Part shown: in pieces, positions 24,308 through 36,100 of the stretch
Position numbering within the stretch: position 1 is the first letter of the stretch
Layout of the letters: the number at the start of each line of letters is the position of its first letter
Assembly (NCBI GenBank): GCA_025738555.1
Contig: JAOVFP010000005.1
Span: 5,146,001 to 5,210,000, forward strand
Origin: Cyathus striatus
Lineage: Eukaryota; Basidiomycota; Agaricomycetes; Agaricales; Nidulariaceae
Direction: 5' to 3'
Length of the DNA: 64,000 nt
Notes under the pieces: model-generated
The model's input: the letters and a program-made list of their open reading frames with translations, nothing else
What the model was told of the DNA's origin: nothing
The model's database searches: none
Made by a program: the position numbers and the translations under genes

Positions 24308-27300
24308 ATGTCCTCTGAGAATGAAGATGAATACGGCGATGCACTCAACGCGTCTGTTTTGAAGAGAAGGAAAATACAACGCGCATGTGATATTTGCAGG
24401 AGAAAAAAAAGTACGTCAGGTACCTTGACTATTCAAGCAACAAACTAAAAGTGTTACCACTGAACAGTACGATGTGTGTAACCTCTGCAGACTGTCCAGA
24501 CTCCGTACATTACTTACTCAGTGAATACTACTAATTCATCATTTAGGTGATGGCCCTCAAGCTCATAACAAGTGCTCCAACTGCATAGCATACAGTGTCA
24601 ACTGTACGTACGAAGAGGCCGCCAAGGCAAGTTCTTATTTCACTCATTTCACTTCAAGTATCGCAAACAATGCTAAGTCCATCGTCATGCCCAGAAACGC
24701 GGGCGTCCTAAAGGGTGTGTACTCCATCCGATGAATCAAGCACGAAGAATTGTTACATGTAACATACTTAATATTCAGATACGTTGAAGCATTAGAAGTT
24801 CGTGTAGAAAAGCTGGAGAAATTGCTCAAGAAAGTTCGTCCATGTGACATATACGGTATATTAACGACTTGATACAATGCAATGACAGATATGTCCAGAC
24901 GACGCAGTTCTACGGGACCTATATGCATCCATGGATCCAGACGCCACTGCGCATCTTACCAAAATGCCTGCTTCTACTAGTAGCGAGGCTTTTCCGTCCG
25001 CTTCTCACTCTTCCGCTCATTCGCCTTCAATGTCAACAACAGAACCTACAACTACTACTATTCTGGATCTCATCCATAAAATTGGGAGTACGGTCCTTGT
25101 ATCACAAGATGACCCATTCAGAGATGATGACTTCGAGCATGTAGTCCTTTCCGAACGAATGAAGTTGTTATCGATTGGAGCAGAAGAACCAAGGTTCTTT
25201 GGAAAGAGCAGTGGAGCTATGTTTGTGCAAACTGCCATGGAATTCAAGAACGAGTATGCGAAGGATGATCCAGTCAAGAGAAAGGTTCTAGAGGGAAGGA
25301 GACCTGCATTTTGGACAAGACGGACAGTGAGAACATTTTTCATATATTACAGGATTGCCCTGATGAACTTATACTCTTACAGTGGGAAAATGCCATCCTT
25401 GCCACCCCAAAGCTAACATACACCTTTCCTCCTTCCGATCTTATGACTGAGTTAACGAACGCTTACTTTGAGAATGTGAACCTTTTCTTACCGCTGTTGC
25501 ATCGACCGACGTTTGAACGGGCTATAGCGGACAAATTACATCTCAGAGACGACAGTTTTGCTGATGTGCTGCTACTCGTATGTGCGGTGGCATCGCGGTA
25601 TCTAGATAAAATAGATGAGCGCGTGCTGTTAGATGGTGTCGATTCACCTCATTCCGCTGGATGGAGGTGGTATGTTCAAGTTCATGTTGTTAAACAAAAC
25701 CTGCTTGAGCCACCGACATTGTATGATCTGCAATCATATTGTGTGAATCTCATTTCTGCTTTCCTATTTTGCTGATTGATTAATTTCATTCTCAAAACAG
25801 TTAGCAGTCGAGTTCCTTCACGGCTGCTTTGCACCACATTCATGCTGGGTTCTCGTAGGGATAGGCATACGTCTTGCACAAGATGTAGGAGTTCACCGGA
25901 GACGCGTGTCAAGAGAGAAGTTAACGGTTGAGGACGAACTGTGGAAAAGAGCGTTCTGGGTTTTGGTTACCATGGATCGAATGGCTAGTACGGGCCTAGG
26001 AAGACCATGTGCAATTTTGGATGATGAGTAAGTATTATTGTACATTCTTCTAGCAGGAAGAGGCGGCTAGCTGACTAGAACCTAATAGCTTTGACCTCGA
26101 CATACCTATGGAATGTGATGATGAATTTTGGGAACATCCAGATCCTGAACAGCGTTTTAAGCAGCCTGCTGGGATACCCTCCACTGTATCTGCATTCAAC
26201 CAGCAACTTCGTCTTAACAGGATTATGGCCTTCGCTCTCTTCACTATCGTAAGTCTCTTTTCTAATACAAACACTGTAACCTGTAATGATAATATGTTCA
26301 TACTTATAGTATTCAATCAAGACCAAGTTCTGGGAATCTATCCTGCAGCAATGGGACCAACACATCGTAACCGAGCTCGATTCCGCTCTGAACAAATGGA
26401 TCAGTTCACTGCCTGAACACTGTATGTATTCGATACATTTTTTTTGGATGACGAAGCTAACAAAGGGTTAGTACGCTGGGATCCTAATCAGAATGATGAT
26501 CGATTCTTTAATCTCTCCGCAGGATTAATGTCATGTTATTACCATGTCCAAATTCTCATTCACCGTCCTTTCCTTCGCGCCAAAGGTAAACATTCTCCTC
26601 TTGCATTTCCATCTTTAGCAATTTGCACAAACGCCGCGCGCTCTTGCTCGCATGTCCTTGAGTTGCAGTTAAAGAGATGCAATACAGTGTATCCTCACAT
26701 GCAAATTTGTGCCGTTACTGCTGGTATTGTGCTGCTGCTCAACATGTGGGGAAACAAAAGGAGCGGCGTTGATACTGATCCCAAGGAGATGAAGCGGATC
26801 TACAAGTGTATGGACATACTAAAGCAGGCAGAAGAGAGGTGGCATCCAGCTGGTCAACTGCTGTCAGTACTCAGGCTTCTAATCTTCCAATTAGTTTGTT
26901 AATACAATCATGACTGAATTACAGGGATATCTTAAGTGAGTTAGCCAGTGTAGGAGAGCTCATTCCTCCCGAGGAAGATCCAACACTGTTGGCGAATCAG
27001 GTAGTCAAGGAGATGAATTGGAGTACCTCAAACCCCATGCGGACGGGTGAGCCGACAGACACTCTCACTTCGCTGATTAATTCTACTACGACTCCTTTCG
27101 GTATGTCCGAATCAATTGGCACTTCCTCATCGTCACTCCGTGGGATAAAATCACAGCAGTCGATGCAAGCTATGCACGGACTACCCTCCAGCCGCTCGCT
27201 CATTTCTCTCGACTTTGCACAGCCACAGCTCCCGTCGCGTTCGCAATCCAATGTTCCTCTTTCTAACAGCGACGGGCGATTAGATGAGCAGATAGCAATT

Positions 27301-27852
27301 GCCTCACTACCCCATGGTTTAACTGCAACGAGCAACTGGTATCCCTCTCTGTCATCCAGGGATAGTGGTAGTGGAGAGTGTATTCCCTCAATGGAGGATG
27401 TAAAATATCGCCAAACTCAGGCTTCACAGCCAGTACCAGAGGTTTATCTGGAACCCGGTGTACAACCACTTCCTATTTACGCACCTTTCGGATCAGACAC
27501 CATTGCTGATTATTCACGCAACACTTTGGCGTCGGGATATTCGCCTGGAGACGACCATATTGCCACTGGAACAGGACTGCGGACATTCCCAAGTCAGATG
27601 TATTCTAATGAAGTTGGCACTATCAACCAACAACAAGCTATTGTAGAAAGTAATACTATGGCTATGTGGCTTAATGTTCCTACTGGATTCGAGTGCGTAT
27701 ATTAATTGTGCCTGGCTTTTTGAGGCAGACTTGAAAGCTAATTGCACAGGTTTACCGAATGGGGGGCATTCTTAACCAATGTGACTGGATTGTCAACTGA
27801 TGCGAATAGCGCTCAAGGGACGGATACAGGCAATCGGTCATTTAGCTTTTAA
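24308..27852 (+). CDS. Zn2Cys6 fungal-specific transcription factor
   Basis: This nuclear regulator has an N-terminal zinc cluster and a fungal_trans (PF04082-like) domain. Thirteen exons fit a 940-residue frame: 24308-24410, 24468-24473, 24547-24626, 24695-24714, 24779-24833, 24889-25326, 25383-25742, 25801-26027, 26089-26248, 26310-26421, 26472-26862, 26925-27692 and 27750-27852. The cluster is A-C-D-I-C-R-R-K-K-I-R-C-D-G...C-S-N-C...N-C, so all six Cys are present, but only if the 6-nt exon 2 is used. A coiled-coil dimerisation stretch (E-A-L-E-V-R-V-E-K-L-E-K-L-L-K-K) follows. The regulatory domain carries L-H-R-P-T-F, G-I-G-I-R-L-A-Q-D-V-G-V-H-R-R and D-R-M-A-S-T-G-L-G-R-P. The last 280 residues are Ser/Gln-rich, probably an activation region. 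Intron 3 uses a GC donor. Target genes cannot be inferred from its neighbours. Confidence 0.9.
24468..24473 (+). other. 6-nt micro-exon of the Zn2Cys6 gene
   Basis: TACGAT lies between an acceptor (CTGAACAG) and a donor (GTGTGT). Joined to the last base of exon 1 and the first two of exon 3 it gives I-R-C, supplying the third cysteine of the zinc cluster. Skipping it keeps the frame but loses that cysteine. Confidence 0.75.
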
Positions 27853-28383
27853 TAACTTTTGTGTACGGGGCTACTATGTAGTTCATTGTGTGTTACTTGT
27901 TTCACTGTAGCCCTCAATCAGCCCTCTACCTATTTTGCGAGGTCACTCGCAGCAGTGTCTTTCGTAATACGGTACGGTCAGCTACCTTTGAGCTACCTTT
28001 TGCATGTTATGATTGTGTACTGTAACTTAGAGTTAGTCCGCTGTTGTTTCTTCTTTTGTAATTCTCCACATGATTAGAGAATGTGCTCGACTGAGGTCCT
28101 CCGAGTCTGTTGCTAATTACATAAGTACTTACTGGAGCAAGTAAGTACTTTTCCTCACAATTCAAATCACATATGTATATATCGTGTACTTACATTTTCC
28201 TTCTTGATCTGTAGCTGAGTACGAAACGACAAAGTCAATAACTGTTTCCCTGAGAACCTTTTCTAAATTAATTACTGTATACAACAATACGAGTGGTCAC
28301 ATCACGTGTACGTGACATTTCGTGATCTTCATCATCACAAGTTACTTAACTTGTAAGAAGTAGCTGCTAAAAAACAACCAGAG
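27853..28383. other. Intergenic between the regulator and SPC24
   Basis: No gene is seen. It contains a perfect hairpin at 28123-28150 and a CACGTGTACGTGAC patch at about 28303-28316 near the SPC24 start. Confidence 0.45.
28123..28150. repeat. Perfect 11-bp inverted repeat with 6-nt loop
   Basis: AAGTACTTACT at 28123-28133 and its exact complement at 28140-28150 flank GGAGCA. The arms belong to a TAAGTA/TACTTA motif that recurs in the intergenic DNA of this window. A role as terminator, protein site or element relic is open. Confidence 0.6.
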
Positions 28384-29197
28384 ATGTCGATTGATCCACA
28401 GGAGGCAATGTAAGTGCAGTTTCTTCTGCTTGTATTTGTCACTGAGATCAGGGCCTTTATTTCATATGCTGACAGTCGCGCTATCCGAGATATGCTACCA
28501 ATCATTGACCCGGAGGAGGATTACTTGACTATTGTTTCTGCGGAAGAAAAAATTGCTGCAGCAGAGTTCAAGCGAAAGAAAGAACTTGAGGAGGCACAAG
28601 GCAATTTAAAAGGTCCGTCATAAACTTCACACATATAGGTGCACCCCCTCATATTTCTCATTCTAGCGCTAGCACGCGTCCTTGAAGCTGCCCGCGTCTC
28701 TTCAACACGACCATCTTCCGTACCCTCTGTTGAACACCATACATCGATACTCAATGAGTTAGATAGTAGTCGGCTTTCACTTGCCAAAGCGATAAGCGAT
28801 GTAGAAGGTTTGGTAGCCAGCAAAGAGTCCGAACTTGCCATTTTAAAGGAGGAAGTAAGAAAATTAGAAGAATATGATCCTGCAGCAGAACATGAAAAGG
28901 AACTTGATGGAACAGCGTGAGTACCTGTTTGCATTACAGGGCTTGTGGGCAATGCCTTATTATCGATTTATAGACTTCGACTACGAATATATAAGGAAAT
29001 GGGCTTTGAACCCGTACTTGACACAGCTGGAAATTTAATAAAAATGATAATCAGTATGCCCATGATACTTCTCCTTAATACCGTTTGTGACGCCTTCGAT
29101 AGAAAGCCGTTCTGGAGACATCCATGCCATTGATTTTACAGCAGGAAAATCGGATTTCGAGTATACTCAGTTCCTTTGGAAGCTTGCCGTTTCTTAG
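28384..29197 (+). CDS. SPC24: Kinetochore protein Spc24 (Ndc80 complex)
   Basis: Spc24 pairs with Spc25 and anchors the Ndc80 complex to the inner kinetochore (Mis12 and CENP-T). Five exons (28384-28409, 28476-28612, 28667-28916, 28974-29053, 29103-29197) give 195 residues, the usual size. The N-terminal two thirds form a coiled coil (A-E-E-K-I-A-A-A-E-F-K-R-K-K-E-L-E-E). The small globular RWD-like C-terminal domain starts L-R-L-R-I-Y-K-E-M-G-F-E-P and ends W-K-L-A-V-S, which is how fungal Spc24 reads. The first exon is only 26 nt. It converges on the CAF-1 gene with 159 bp between the stops. Confidence 0.78.
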
Positions 29198-29356
29198 GAC
29201 GCTATCGCTCTGACAATTAATAAGGATCATGTATATATTTATGAATCTGTATTGTAGTAAATATGTAAGTTAATAGCCAATTGGGATAAACATAGATGTA
29301 CAGATACTCGAGGCTAAGTACGGTATGTGCAAAGTTAATCGTGAACATAACCACGA

Positions 29357-32122
29357 TTAAACATGCGTAGTCGGTTTTACAACCCAAACTTTCTTTTCCT
29401 TGCAGCGTTCCCCAATCTCCCTTACCTTGGCTTCAATGGCCTTTTTCTTTACTTTGTGCGATTTCAGCTCTTGATACAACGTTTCTACGAGTAGCATGAA
29501 ACTGGAAGCCTGTAGTTCTGCAATTCGCTTGACGAGGAAAGGTAAATGAGCATCCGGAAAAGGGGGTATACGCGCAGAAGCAGGCTTCGATGGTGGAGTG
29601 GTATTTGCGATGATGGGCGCTGAACTGCCAGAAATTAGTCTCTCGGGTAAAGACGGCACAGCAAAGACTTCCTCCTTCTGGGATGACGAGGCGGCTGAGC
29701 GCTCACTAGCTCGTTTATCTTCCAGACAGGTAGAAACAAATTTGAATGGATTAATTGGAAATTTAGTATCTTTATGTCGGGTTAGAAACAGAGCTAGTGC
29801 AATTAGTAATGACACCGTACCATTGAATAGTTTAATCCGATAAGGCTTAAATGGTTCATAATCGCAGGCTCCAATGTTAGGTTCCCAGCAAGGTCCTTTG
29901 GAAAACGGAACTAGCGGGATAACAATTTTCCTCTTCTTGCTAGCTTGTATCTCAGATCCCCCAGCTTTTCTCTTTGTCCTAGAAGTTGGAAGATCTATAA
30001 ATCGGGGTGACAAGTTAGGATCTTTTGCCTGCAGTGCCATAGCTTCCAGAGCATCAGGTTCTTCATCATCGTCCACAAGCCAGTTCTCTAAGTCGGAATC
30101 AACGTCCTCGTCAATTTCTTCATCCTCACCATCATCTACCACGTCGTCAGCATCCCCAGCAGGTTCTTCTTCCCATTCTTCACCGCTGTCGTAACCATAG
30201 TCGAATACAAGAACATCCTTGGCAAATGGTGTGCGAGGTCCAATAAGCCTGGAACTACGGGTCCATGTTCCAAAGTAGCCAGGACGTGCATCTTCTGTAA
30301 ACATGAACACCTTCGCAGGAAGAAGTTGACGATCGCACAGCTTGGAAAGTAGTGAACGGACGGCAGAATCATCACCAGCTACTTCTGCCTCTGATAACTG
30401 ATTCATGATGTCTCGGACAGAAATAGGCCAGTGTGTTTTCATATGCAAATTATTGTAGTTTCTCCGCCTTCGTTCCCTCGAAAGAGAGTTAGATGAAGCT
30501 GCCGAGCAAATGACACTGCGCAGGCGTTCTGATGAAGAAATAAGCGACGTATTGCAAAACACTCCCTTCACCCACTTACCTTCTGGTAAGACACTTGCAA
30601 GGTTTTCAGGCTCAGGGTTGTACATTATGATATCATTGTCATCGTCGTCGTCAATTTGTATGGCATGAGTGGTCGGCACACGCTTCCGTTTCGATGGGAT
30701 CAGGAACCTGTTGACCGGTGCTAGAGTAGCATCTTTCTTTAACACGAACGGCTTGAAGACCTTTTCAAAATCTGTTTGACTCTTAGACACCGCACAAACC
30801 GGTTCTTCTTCTTTGGGAGGCCCGCGCGCCTTTGCTTTTGAAAAGAAATTCGCCATGAGAGTGCGTGATTTATCTTGAGCGTCTTTCTCCTTCTTCTCCT
30901 TCTCTGCTTTAGCAGCCTTTTTTCCCAGACGTTCTTTTTCCTATAGTCTGACAGTCAAACTGACAATTAATAAACCTGAGGACAGGCCAACCTTTGATGC
31001 CTTTTCTGGATCTTGAATTCTCCTTGGTCTTCCAGATTTAGTTGACTCAGCCTGTAAATGTAGCTGTCAGTGAAACCATACTTCTGAAAGTATTGAGAAC
31101 CCACGGTGTCATCTTGATCATTCCGTTTTTCAGTTATAAAACTATTGGCAGTAAGATCAATAAATTTGGTTCGCGTTTCGTCCGGATCCGTGTCGTGGGT
31201 TCCAATTGAGATTTGTTTCCCGCATGGCTTAGAACCTATGATTGCCTCTTTTTCATGTGAGGCCAAAGCATCAAACATGGCTTTCAGATCTTCTTTCGCC
31301 TAAGAAATGCGTTAGATATAGGTAAAGGCACATATGTGACGATGCGCACCTGGACGCGTTCTGCTTGCCTAGCATCCGCTTTCTCTCTTGCACTTTTTGG
31401 CAACCAGTCACGGCACTCCTCCCTCACCTCCCACCGCCAAACAGAGAGGGATGCAGGTGCTTTGACTCCATGTGCGACATCTAACCCGTAGTTATTTCGA
31501 TTAAGGATGGATTTGATTGATGCTTCTACCACATATTGGGGAAGGATTGCAACGGCAGACGGGTTACCACTCTCTACATCATCGTCATCGAGAGGTATAA
31601 GTTCATGAAGGATATGCTTAGATAGAGCAGTAAGGGTCTTGTCACTGATGCTAATAAACAAACGAACGCCACACAAAACAGGAGTGGATCATAGCTACCT
31701 CTCATGCGCTAACTTCGCAATCAGCGGCCGATAATTGTCAGGAATGTGATCCAGCGGTACGGGGCTTAGCGAAAGTCTCCCCTCCAACATTTCTCGGAAT
31801 TTTACAAGTTCTGTACCAGAAGTTAGGGAACTGCTGCGCGCTCTGCGGATAGACCCGACCTTGAAGAGTTTCCGACTGCTTTTCAAATGTCGAAGGCTTC
31901 TGTCTAAATATCACCTTTCCATTCTTTATTTCCACCAGTGATACCTTGTCGTGTTTCTCTGGCAAAAACGCGTAAGAGGGATGCACACCGCAGACACAAG
32001 AGACGCGTCGAACGTACTAAGGCTGTGCGATGTACTGACCTGACCTACAGAACGTGATGAGCACCAGAATGTACAAGGATTTGGAGATAGATACCTTTGC
32101 TAGTGGAGGGTGCGCCCGACAT
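29357..32122 (-). CDS. RLF2: Chromatin assembly factor 1 large subunit (CAF-1 p150 / Cac1)
   Basis: CAF-1 deposits H3-H4 on newly replicated DNA and is recruited by PCNA. The first exon encodes M-S-G-A-P-S-T-S-K, spliced from 32095 to E-K-H-D-K-V-S-L-V-E-I-K-N-G-K near 31950. Family hallmarks are K-P-S-T-F-E-K-Q-S-E-T-L-Q, P-L-I-A-K-L-A-H-E, a K/E/R-rich basic-acidic stretch (about 30850-31000) and the core P-G-Y-F-G-T-W-T-R-S-S with F-A-K-D...F-D-Y-G-Y-D-S. A long acidic tract (30010-30190, D/E runs) follows and is the histone-binding acidic domain. The product is about 840 residues. A winged-helix-like C-terminus ends in K-P-T-T-H-V. The start codon is 177 bp from that of the RFC subunit on the other strand. 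Confidence 0.88.
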
Positions 32123-32299
32123 TTCAAGCAAAGGGTCTTTCATGAAGGATTAGTACTTTAGTAGTAAGTGATGGTCGAATGTGAACGTTCAAGTAGTAGA
32201 AATATGGCCAAAGCTTGACCAGACCGTGCGAAATTTCTAACGCGACGTCACGTACCACCATTAACAATGTCACGCGTTCGTGACTGTCCTTGCACTCAA
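32123..32299. promoter_or_regulatory. Shared divergent promoter of CAF-1 and RFC genes
   Basis: The 177-bp spacer must serve both replication genes. It contains ACGCGT at 32272-32277, a near copy AACGCGAC at 32239-32246 next to GACGTCACGTAC, and no coding signal. Confidence 0.65.
32272..32277 (+). promoter_or_regulatory. MCB-like site ACGCGT in the CAF-1/RFC promoter
   Basis: A perfect hexamer lies 23 bp before the RFC start codon and 150 bp before the CAF-1 start codon. In yeasts MCB sites drive G1/S transcription of such genes. Function here is inferred. Confidence 0.45.
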
Positions 32300-33662
32300 A
32301 TGTCTTTCTTCAATCCTCGTTCTTCATCCAAGCAAGGCGCGCAAAGGCATGTTGTTGATCCCGCATTGCAACCATGGGTTGAGAAATAGTAAGTGCGATC
32401 AAGTACGTTGAATAATAACTTATTCCATGTACAGTAGACCCAAAACAATCGACGAGGTTTCCGCTCAGGATCACACCATCGCCGTGTTGCGCAAAACATT
32501 AACGTCTACAAACGTGATTTAAGTCTCTAAATATCTTAAGATATGGCTAAAAAGTAATTAGCTGCCACACATGTTGTTCTACGGTCCACCTGGAACGGGA
32601 AAAACGTCAACTATATTGGCTTTGGCGAGACAGCTCTTCGGGCAAGTCATGTTTTCTTCTTTAAGCGCACTATCCTTATAGTTTACATCTTGAAAGGCCA
32701 GACAACTTTAAGAACAGAGTACTTGAGCTCAATGCTTCAGACGAGCGCGGAATCAGCATAGTAAGAGAGAAAATAAAGAATTTTGCCCGGCAGACTCCTC
32801 GAGCACAGGCAGTGGCGTCCGACGGTAAAACATACCCCTGTCCGCCTTATAAAATCATTATTCTGGATGAAGCGGACTCTATGACTCAGGATGCTCAAGG
32901 CGCCCTTCGCCGAATCATGGAAACATATGCCAGAATAACACGTTTCTGTTTAGTTTGTAACTATGTGACAAGGTGAGCAGGCGCGTGCATACATTTGATC
33001 AAAAGACTGAGAACTCTTCAAGAATCATTGAACCATTAGCGTCAAGGTGTTCTAAATTTCGATTTACGCCTCTCGACTCCGCATCTTCGCGCACAAGATT
33101 GAAACAAATTGCCGATGCAGAACATATTGACATTAATACGGACGTCATTGATACGCTCGTTGGCACCTCCACAGGAGACCTGCGACGTGCTATCACATAT
33201 CTTCAATCTGCTTCACGTCTTTCATATTCGACAGATCCTCCTACACCTATTTTGCCTGCTGACATTCAAGAAATTGCAGGCGTTGTCCCCGATTCTGTGA
33301 TTAATGACTTCGCACGAACAATTAGCATAGAAATGCCGGGTGCGATGGAAGTTGACTATACGCAACACAAGCATGGAAGTTTTGATTCAATCAATCTTAA
33401 AGTTAAGCATCTCATGCGAGAAGGCTATTCAGCCACTCAAATTCTATCACAGGTGCGTTCTATAAGTTTTGTGAGGAATAAAGGGTTGACATTGATGTAG
33501 CTGCACGATATTGTTATTTCTCACCCAACAATGAGTGGAAGGCAGAAGTCAATGAGCTCGCTGGTATTTGGTGAAGCAGACAAGGCACTGTGTGACGGGG
33601 CTGATGAAGAACTGTGGGTGCTGGAGGTGGGATTACGGATACATAAAATTGTAACTTCATGA
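32300..33662 (+). CDS. RFC2: Replication factor C small subunit (S. pombe Rfc2 / human RFC4 type)
   Basis: This AAA+ subunit of the clamp loader opens PCNA and places it on primed DNA. Six exons (32300-32388, 32435-32513, 32562-32641, 32697-32972, 33023-33452, 33501-33662) give 371 residues. The RFC boxes are visible: P-W-V-E-K-Y-R-P-K (box II), G-P-P-G-T-G-K-T-S (Walker A), [16 protein letters not shown] (Walker B), the S-R-C arginine-finger motif (A-S-R-C-S-K-F-R-F) and G-D-L-R-R-A-I. The F-F-N-P-R start and Q-L-H-D-I-V near the C-terminus fit the RFC4/Rfc2 branch. The third intron has a GC donor (GG|GCAAGT), needed to keep L-F-G-P-D-N-F in frame. Confidence 0.95.
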
Positions 33663-33872
33663 TTTCAATGCATTTACTCTAGTCTTTTCAACTTTTTGTA
33701 TACCCTTGTTCGTAACTGCTTTTACATATGTGTTAGAAGTACAGACAATTTTGAACAAGTGCAACAGAGAAATAGAAATCCCGTCTAGTCAAACTTTATT
33801 TCGAATGTATAGACGTAAGGATGATACATGTCATGACTCGAAGCAGAAAGAATCGTCATACATCGCCACTTA

Positions 33873-36100
33873 TCACCGAATGCCAGCAGTGGCTTTTTGG
33901 AGGGCCCGCTTGATGCCAAGCTGCGCCTTCCTCAACTCATCAGCAGATGAATCCTCGATCTCCAACTTCTCAAGGGCGCGAGCAAGCTCAGCCTCAACCT
34001 GTGACTTTGCTCCGCGCTTAAGCTTCATTCCAATTTCGGGGGATGTTATGGTGCCCTCGACCTGGTGAATATATGCCTCAAGATCGGACTTGGCCTCATG
34101 GCGAGCAGAGAATTCCTTATCAGCCTGCTTGAATTGCTCAGCATCCTTAATCATCTGCTCGATCTCAGCGGACGAAAGACGGCCAACAGAGTTAGTAATG
34201 CTGATGGAAGCTTTGCGACCAGAAGCACGGTCCATTGCAGACACCTTCAAGAGACCATTGGCATCGACCTCGAACGTGGTAACCAACTCAGCTTGACCAC
34301 GGGGCATGGGAGGAATACCAGTGAGTTCGAATTCACCGAGGAGACGGTTGTCACGGCACTGAGTGCGCTCACCCTCGTATCTATCATGACATTGTGAATA
34401 TGGCGAACAGAGAATGGGGAAAAAGCTTACACAGGGAATGTAACAGTAGTCTGGTTGTCTTCCACTGTTGTGAAAGTGCGAGATTTGTTGGTAGGAATAG
34501 GAGTGTTGCGAGGAACAACAACGCCAAAGACGTCACCCTGCATAGCAACACCAAGGGAAAGAGGAGCGACATCTAGGAGCAGGAGATCCTTAGTCTGTTC
34601 AGAGGTCTGTCCAGTCAACACAGCAGCCTGAACGGCAGCACCATAGGCAACGGCCTCGTCAGGGTTAATGGACTTGTTGAGCTGACGGCCACCGAAGTAC
34701 TCAGATACCAAAGACTGAATCTTTGGAATACGAGTGGAGCCACCGACAAGTACAATGTCATCGACCTTTTCACGTGACATCTTAGCATCTTTCAACACCT
34801 TCTCGACGGGCTCGAGAGTAGACTTGAACATGGCAGCATTGATTTCCTCGAAGCGAGCGCGGGTAATGTTCGCTGAGAAGTCCTCACCCTGAACACACCA
34901 CTGAATTAGATGCATTGAAGAGATATAACTCTAGACTTACCTGATACAAGGAGTCAACCTCGACAGTGGTCTGCGAAACACTGGAGAGAGTGCGCTTGGC
35001 ACGCTCACAAGCGCTCCTGAGACGACGAAGGGCACGAGCATCGTCAGAGATATCAAGTTTTGTCTTCTTCTTGAACTCATTCTTGAAATGCTCAAGAAGA
35101 GTATTGTCGAAGTCTTCGCCACCCAAGTGAGTATCACCAGCTGTGGCCTTGACAGCAAAGACACCGCCGCTAATGTTGAGGAGAGAAACATCGAAAGTTC
35201 CTCCACCAAGGTCGAAAATCAAAACGTTCTTCTCTGTTTTGGATTGACGATCAAGACCATAAGCGATAGCGGCTGCGGTAGGTTCGTTGATGATACGGAG
35301 GACATCAAGGCCAGCGATGGCACCAGCATCTTTGGTGGCCAATCGCTGAGAGTCGTTGAAGTAAGCAGGAACACTAGTAATTTTGAATATCAAAACCCCA
35401 CAAAAATTTCAACTTTTAACTCACGTGACAACAGCCTTCTTGACGGTCTTACCAAGTTTAGCCTCGGAAATTTCCTTCATCTTCGTGAGGACCATAGATG
35501 AAATTTCTTGAGGGCTGAAAGTCTTTTCCTCTCCAAGATATTGGACCTTGATCAGGGGAGATCCATCCTTTTCAACGACCTCGAAGGGCCAGTGGGTCAT
35601 GTCCTGAAAGTAATAATTCAGTATGCATTTGCATGTATATGAAACTCCTCCACCAACCTTCTTCACATCTGGATCGCTTTAAAGAGTAAATCATACATCA
35701 ATTTTTATTCATCGATGGGCCAGCGGAATATCACGTACTCAAATCTACGGCCAATGAGACGTTTGGCGTCGAAGACGGTGTTGCGAGGGTTCATGGCGGC
35801 CTGATTCTTGGCGGCATCACCAATGAGACGTTCCTCATTGGAGAAAGCGACGTAAGAGGGGGTGGTCCTGTTTCCCTCTGCATGTTGTGCATCAGTATAC
35901 AGAAGAAAAAGGCTTTGAATGAAATAAAAATAAAAATACTGACGGTCGTTGGCAATGATCTCCACACGGTCATTTTGCCAGACACCAACACAGCTGGAAA
36001 AAAAGGTTAGGTAGCCAGCACGATACGCAGGAAAAGAGGCATACGAGTAAGTGGTTCCAAGATCGATACCAACAGCACCCTCGAACAAATCGTCGGCCAT
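33873..36100 (-). CDS. SSB1: Ribosome-associated Hsp70, Ssb type
   Basis: Ssb binds the ribosome with the RAC co-chaperone and folds nascent chains. Eight exons (36100-36045, 35993-35944, 35877-35739, 35676-35658, 35603-35425, 35373-34941, 34888-34431, 34380-33873) give 613 residues, exactly the yeast Ssb length. The ATPase shows [22 protein letters not shown] and [10 protein letters not shown]. Unlike Ssa it has [10 protein letters not shown] and [15 protein letters not shown]. It lacks the EEVD end and finishes [12 protein letters not shown], as Ssb proteins do. Exon 4 is only 19 nt. Codon choice is C-rich and uniform, as expected for a highly expressed gene. It shares a 168-bp divergent promoter with the mitochondrial uS2 gene. 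Confidence 0.96.

Noticed and set aside
24348..24353. Other ACGCGT hexamers (also 11626, 31972, 32002, 36669, 44277)
   Set aside because: They lie in coding, intronic or distal DNA, at a rate expected by chance, so they were not called regulatory sites.
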